Below are positions 5,197 to 8,670 of a stretch of 8,670 nucleotides of DNA, piece after piece. The notes beneath the pieces were generated by a model. It did no database searches and was not told the origin of the DNA. It saw nothing but the letters and a program-made list of their open reading frames with translations. Within the stretch, counting starts at the first letter, position 1. Every line of letters starts with the position of its first letter. The DNA comes from Chloroflexi bacterium RBG_16_68_14. Its GTDB lineage: Bacteria > Chloroflexota > Dehalococcoidia > DSTF01 > RBG-16-68-14. The position numbers were made by a program, and so were the translations under genes. The stretch covers positions 47,300 through 55,969 of the forward strand of contig MGOB01000063.1 of assembly GCA_001796995.1 (NCBI GenBank), given 5' to 3'.

Positions 5197-7677
5197 ATGA
5201 AGCGTATCCTGGTCCTGGCCCCACTCTTCCTAGCCGGTCTGGTGTTGACCGGCCTCGTTATGGGTAGCAGGCAATCCCAGTTCGGAGGGACCGCCGCCGC
5301 GGACGATGCCGCCGGAGTAGCCGGCGCCATCAAGTCGCTGAGCGGCTGCACGACCAACTCGCTGGCGGCCAACGACGATGGCTCTACCGGTTCGGTTGCG
5401 CTCCCCTTGACCGTCAACTTCTTTGGCATCAGCTACAGCTCCCTGTACGTCAACAACAACGGCAACGTCACATTCGACTCAACCCAGAGCTCCTACACGC
5501 CCTACGATCTCCTTTCGACGACGAGGGTGATCATCGCGCCCTTCTTCGCCGACGTGGACACGCGGGGCACAGGGTCGGGCCTGACGACCTACGGGAACAC
5601 CACCTTCGGCGGGCGGACGACCTTCTGCGTGAACTGGGTCAATGTCGGATACTACGGCTCTCACACCGACAAGCTGAACAGCTTCCAGCTGCTCCTGGTC
5701 GACCGCTCCGACGTGGGCGTGGGCGACTTCGACATCATTTTCAACTATGACCAGGTCCAGTGGGAGACGGGGGACGCCAGCGGCGGCACGGGCGGCCTGG
5801 GCGGCTCTTCTGCTCGCGCCGGCTATTCCAACGGTGTCGACACTTCGTTGGAACTGCCGGGCTCCGCGGTGAACGGCGCCTTCCTGGACTCCAGCCCCTC
5901 CGGGCTGGCCAACAACAGCCGGAACTCGCTGGTGACCGGCCGGTACGTGTTTGCGGTGCGCAGCGGCGCCGCTCCCACGGGCGGGACCATCTCCGGGCAC
6001 GTCTATGAGGGCGAGGGCGGCGGCCCGCCGCCGCCGCCACCCGGGACCTTGGAGCAGTTCGCGTCATCCGCCACCGCAAGCTCGAGCTACCGCACCACTC
6101 CTGGTGACAGCTGGAACGCGTCGCAGGCCACCGGTGCGCCGAACAATGTAGATGGGTCTGGCAACCCCAGGTGCGGCGACTACGGGGAGTCCTGGGCTCC
6201 TCTGTCCAGCGGCTCCGATCCCGAGTGGCTGGAGGTCTCCTTTGCGCAGCCTGTCTACGCCACGGGGCTCACCGTCTGGGAAACCTACAATGCTCCCTTC
6301 ATTGACGAGGTGAACCTGATCGACACCGGCAATGACTATCACACCGTCTGGACAGGCACCGATATCACTCAGTGTCCCGGCAAGTTCGCGTTGACATTTG
6401 ACCAAACGGGCTACAGGGTGGATGGCATAAGAATCTACACTCTGGTAGACGGGTGGGAAGAGATCGACGCCGTGCAACTGGTGGGGAAGACGGAAGCGCA
6501 TCTTCTGGGCGCTCCGGCCGGCGGCGCTGTCCCGCTCGCCGGCGCGCTCGTGCAGATCTGTCGGGCCGGCGGCACGTGCAACACGACGACGACCAACGCG
6601 CTCGGCGAGTACTCCGTGAGCGGCCTGCTCCCGGGCCAGTACGTCGGGTCGGCCTTCCCACCGGCAGGTCGTGATGATCTCTTCCCGGGCACGATCGGCC
6701 CGATCGACCTGCTAAGCGGAGAGACGCTCACGGGACAGGACTTCTTCCTGACCCAACCGCACCCGCTGCCGCCCGGCGTCACGATATCGAGCATCTCGAC
6801 GACTGCCGCGGGCGCGCCGGTCATCCACTGGGGCGTGGCCAACCAAGTGACGACGACCAATGACCCGGGGTGCACCGCCAGCTATGCCGTGATCAAGGGG
6901 GGCGTCATCATTCAAAGCGGGCCGATGACAGAGATCTCGTCGGGCCTGTACAAGGCGACGATCCCCCCACTGCAACCGACCCACGGCGAAGCCGTCATCA
7001 GCATCAAAGTCAACTGCCCAAACCCGGCTGACAGCAAGACCGTCGATATCGACGTCTACATCGACCCCAGCGGCACGGTAGTAGACCAGGACGGCGACCC
7101 CATCGCCGGGGCGACGGTGACGCTCTACCGCTCCGATAGCTCGGCTGGGCCCTTCGAGGTGGTGCCCGATGGCAGCGCCAGCATGTCGCCGTCCAACCGC
7201 ACCAACCCAGACACGACGGGGTCCGACGGCGTCTTCCACTGGGACGTGATCGCGGGCTTCTACAAGGTGCGGGCCCAGGCGCCCGGCTGCGTCTCGCCGG
7301 ACAACCCCGCCCAGAGCTATGTCGAAACCGAGGTGCTGGAGATCCCGCCGGAGGCGGTGGGCCTGGAGCTGCGCCTGAACTGCGGCGGGGGCCCGCCGCC
7401 CACGCCGGGTGGGCCAACCGCCACGCGGACGCGGACGCCCACCCCGACGCGGACACGGACGCCCACGCCGTCCGCTGCGCTGTTCGGCGACGTGAACTGC
7501 AGCGGCAGCGTGGACAGCATCGATGCCACCCTGGTCCTGCAGCTCGTCGCGGGGCTCCTGGACTCGCTGGCCTGTGAGGACGCCGCTGACGTGAACGAGA
7601 GCGGCGACGTTAACAGCATCGACGCGACGATCATCCTGCAGTACGTGGCAGGCCTCCTGGATAGCCTGCCCGTGTAG
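5197..7677 (+). CDS. Secreted multidomain protein: NIDO, discoidin-like, two carboxypeptidase-regulatory-like domains, dockerin-like tail
   Basis: This 826-residue exported protein has a signal peptide at 1 to about 35 (MKRILVLAPLFLAGLVLTGL). Residues about 70-258 form a NIDO (nidogen-like) domain: LYVNNNGNVTF, VIIAPFFADVDTRG, FQLLLVDRSDVGVGDFDIIF. Residues about 284-430 are a beta-sandwich resembling the N-terminal region of pappalysins or discoidin domains: WNASQATGAPN, EWLEVSFAQPVYATGLTVWE, WEEIDAVQLVG. Residues 446-518 and 622-728 look like carboxypeptidase-regulatory/SdrB-type folds (PLAGALVQI, GEYSVSGLLPGQY; PIAGATVTLY, DGVFHWDVIAGFY). A TRTRTPTP linker (730-763) precedes two dockerin-like loops, DVNCSGSVDSID and DVNESGDVNSID (764-826). 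No enzyme site or LPXTG anchor is seen, so an adhesive or structural surface role is inferred. It follows the RCC1 gene by 167 bp with its own likely promoter. Confidence 0.9.
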   Translation: MKRILVLAPLFLAGLVLTGLVMGSRQSQFGGTAAADDAAGVAGAIKSLSGCTTNSLAANDDGSTGSVALPLTVNFFGISYSSLYVNNNGNVTFDSTQSSYTPYDLLSTTRVIIAPFFADVDTRGTGSGLTTYGNTTFGGRTTFCVNWVNVGYYGSHTDKLNSFQLLLVDRSDVGVGDFDIIFNYDQVQWETGDASGGTGGLGGSSARAGYSNGVDTSLELPGSAVNGAFLDSSPSGLANNSRNSLVTGRYVFAVRSGAAPTGGTISGHVYEGEGGGPPPPPPGTLEQFASSATASSSYRTTPGDSWNASQATGAPNNVDGSGNPRCGDYGESWAPLSSGSDPEWLEVSFAQPVYATGLTVWETYNAPFIDEVNLIDTGNDYHTVWTGTDITQCPGKFALTFDQTGYRVDGIRIYTLVDGWEEIDAVQLVGKTEAHLLGAPAGGAVPLAGALVQICRAGGTCNTTTTNALGEYSVSGLLPGQYVGSAFPPAGRDDLFPGTIGPIDLLSGETLTGQDFFLTQPHPLPPGVTISSISTTAAGAPVIHWGVANQVTTTNDPGCTASYAVIKGGVIIQSGPMTEISSGLYKATIPPLQPTHGEAVISIKVNCPNPADSKTVDIDVYIDPSGTVVDQDGDPIAGATVTLYRSDSSAGPFEVVPDGSASMSPSNRTNPDTTGSDGVFHWDVIAGFYKVRAQAPGCVSPDNPAQSYVETEVLEIPPEAVGLELRLNCGGGPPPTPGGPTATRTRTPTPTRTRTPTPSAALFGDVNCSGSVDSIDATLVLQLVAGLLDSLACEDAADVNESGDVNSIDATIILQYVAGLLDSLPV

Positions 7678-7683
7678 GGGCAG

Positions 7684-7715
7684 CGCGAACCAGGGAACCT
7701 TTGGGCCTTGGAACC
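7684..7715 (-). repeat. Left arm of an octanucleotide repeat (4 units, minus-strand sense)
   Basis: Read on the minus strand this is four consecutive 8-base units: GGTTCCAA, GGCCCAAA, GGTTCCCT and GGTTCGCG. Three begin GGTTC and one begins GGCCC. It faces the right arm across a 14-base spacer (7716-7729). Confidence 0.65.
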
Positions 7716-7729
7716 AGCTAACATCGAAA

Positions 7730-7777
7730 GGTCTCCGGGTCCAGAGGTTCTCCGGTTCTAAGGTTCCCAGGTTACAG
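7730..7777 (+). repeat. Right arm of an octanucleotide repeat (6 units, plus-strand sense)
   Basis: Six consecutive 8-base units all begin GGT: GGTCTCCG, GGTCCAGA, GGTTCTCC, GGTTCTAA, GGTTCCCA and GGTTACAG. The arm can pair with the left arm. The best register joins GGGAACCTT (7693-7701) to AAGGTTCCC (7760-7768), and it extends to 12 of 13 pairs. It ends 15 bases before the extended -10 of the thiolase promoter. Confidence 0.65.
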
Positions 7778-7792
7778 AGCCCGTTCCTCGCC

Positions 7793-7801
7793 TGCTACAA
7801 T
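7793..7801 (+). promoter_or_regulatory. Extended -10 promoter for the thiolase gene
   Basis: TGCTACAAT combines an extended -10 TG with TACAAT, five of six consensus bases. Transcription would start near 7808, giving a leader of about 37 bases that contains AAAGGAG at 7831-7837. No good -35 element is present; its place is taken by the last unit of the octanucleotide repeat. Confidence 0.55.
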
Positions 7802-7844
7802 GGCGGCGCATGCTTTGTAGCTGACCGGTGAAAGGAGCGTACGC

Positions 7845-8670
7845 ATGAACGATCGAGATGTCGTCATCGTCGAGGCCGTGCGGACGGCGGTGGGGCGCCG
7901 CAACGGCAGCCTGAGCGGCGTCCACCCGGTGCCGCTGCTGGCCCAGGTCCTGAGCGAAGTGGTGCGCCGCGCCGACCTCCCGCCGGACGTGGTCGAGGAC
8001 GTGGTCTGCGGCTGCATCGACCAGGTGGGCGAGCAGGCGGTCAACGTGGGCCGCAACGCCCTCCTCACTGCCGGCTACCCCTACACCATCCCGGCCACCA
8101 CCGTCGACCGTCAGTGCGGCTCAAGCCAGCAGGCGATCCACTTCGCGGCGAACCTGATCCAGGCCGGCGTCTGCGACGTCACCATCGGCTGCGGCGTGGA
8201 GAGCATGAGCCGGGTGCCTATCCTGGCCAACTTCCAGAACGGCCCGGGCTTCCCCTTCCCGCCGGAGCTCACCAGCCAGTACGCCCTCACCTCGCAGGGC
8301 ATCGCGGCCGAGGAGGTCGCCAAGAAGTGGGGGATCAGCCGGGAGCAGGTGGACCGCTTCGGCTACGAGAGCCACATGAAGGCGGCCCGCGCCCGCGACG
8401 AAGGCCGCTTCAAGAAAGAGATCGTGCCGGTGAAGGTGACCCTGGAGGGGGTGGAGACTGACTTCGAGCACGACGAGGGCATCCGCCCGGACACCAACCT
8501 GGAGAAGCTCGCCAACCTCCAGCCCTCCTTCCGGGAGGACGGAGTCCATACCGCCGGCAACTCGTCGCAGATCTCCGACGGCGCCGCCGCCGTGCTGCTG
8601 ATGTCGGCCGCCAAGGCGAAGGAGCTGGGCGCGAAGCCGCGGGCGCGCATCGTGGCTCAGACGGTGGTCG
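7845..8670 (+). CDS. Thiolase (acetyl-CoA acyltransferase/acetyltransferase), N-terminal part, truncated by window edge
   Basis: The 275 visible codons encode a thiolase, which cleaves 3-ketoacyl-CoA with CoA in fatty-acid or sterol side-chain breakdown, or runs in reverse to condense acyl-CoA units. It starts DVVIVEAVRTAVGRRNG, typical of the family. The nucleophilic Cys is residue 91 in VDRQCGSSQQAIHFAA, followed by GCGVESMSRVP. The motif GNSSQISDGAAAVLLMS is near residues 241-257. The C-terminal His and Cys active-site motifs lie past the edge. GNSSQISDGAA, rather than the commoner GNASGINDGAA, recalls the actinobacterial FadA5/FadA6-type group, but that subfamily call is tentative. The ATG at 7845 has AAAGGAG seven bases upstream. 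The acyl-CoA synthetase at the other end of the window points to the same metabolic theme, though the two are not one operon. Confidence 0.95.
   Translation, partial: MNDRDVVIVEAVRTAVGRRNGSLSGVHPVPLLAQVLSEVVRRADLPPDVVEDVVCGCIDQVGEQAVNVGRNALLTAGYPYTIPATTVDRQCGSSQQAIHFAANLIQAGVCDVTIGCGVESMSRVPILANFQNGPGFPFPPELTSQYALTSQGIAAEEVAKKWGISREQVDRFGYESHMKAARARDEGRFKKEIVPVKVTLEGVETDFEHDEGIRPDTNLEKLANLQPSFREDGVHTAGNSSQISDGAAAVLLMSAAKAKELGAKPRARIVAQTVV

Noticed and set aside
5479..6000. Minus-strand frame of 173 codons opposite the NIDO domain
   Set aside because: The plus-strand frame has a signal peptide, a strong ribosome site and recognisable domains. The reverse frame has none.
1..8670. tRNA, rRNA, riboswitch, transposase or toxin-antitoxin genes
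   Set aside because: I saw no cloverleaf, rRNA core sequence, transposase motif or terminal inverted repeats bounding an element on either strand.

Overview
The window is high-GC bacterial DNA, roughly two-thirds G+C by eye. The best guess at its source is an uncultured Chloroflexota lineage, perhaps a Dehalococcoidia relative. That guess rests on large secreted proteins with Thr-Pro-Thr-Arg linkers and C-terminal dockerin-like modules, next to fatty-acid CoA genes and a divergent sigma factor. It is inferred from gene style, not from a marker gene.

Layout. Three genes lie on the minus strand in the left quarter. Read in their own direction they are a 65-residue zinc-ribbon protein (2161-1964, TTG start with an excellent Shine-Dalgarno), a sigma-70 family factor (1926-607), and the first 151 codons of an acyl-CoA synthetase (455-1, running off the left edge). 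A 231-bp, AT-richer divergent intergenic region (2162-2392) separates them from four plus-strand genes. These are a substrate-binding lipoprotein (2393-3436), a secreted seven-repeat RCC1 propeller with a dockerin-like tail (3617-5029), a secreted NIDO-domain mosaic protein with the same kind of tail (5197-7677), and the first 275 codons of a thiolase (7845-8670, running off the right edge).

How the genes may work together. The two end genes belong to acyl-CoA metabolism: one activates a carboxylic acid, the other does thiolytic cleavage or condensation. The zinc-ribbon and sigma genes look like a two-gene transcriptional unit. The RCC1 and NIDO proteins are both exported and both end in a pair of calcium-loop repeats, so they may share a surface assembly, but no cohesin is encoded here. 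The lipoprotein has no ABC permease or ATPase gene beside it.

Most notable observations. (1) The lipoprotein appears to be a circular permutation of an NMT1/SsuA-type binding protein: the segment that normally comes first is at the C-terminus. (2) Upstream of the thiolase is an 8-bp-period degenerate repeat in two opposed arms (7684-7715 and 7730-7777), just before an extended -10 promoter. (3) The divergent intergenic region holds a perfect palindrome of the GAAC-N4-GTTC form. (4) Two adjacent RCC1 repeats are 94/96 identical at DNA level, a sign of recent duplication or conversion. (5) The sigma factor carries about 145 residues between regions 1.2 and 2.1 and a Gly at a -10-reading position. 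No RNA genes, CRISPR array or insertion sequence was seen, and no gene-free stretch exceeds 300 bp.
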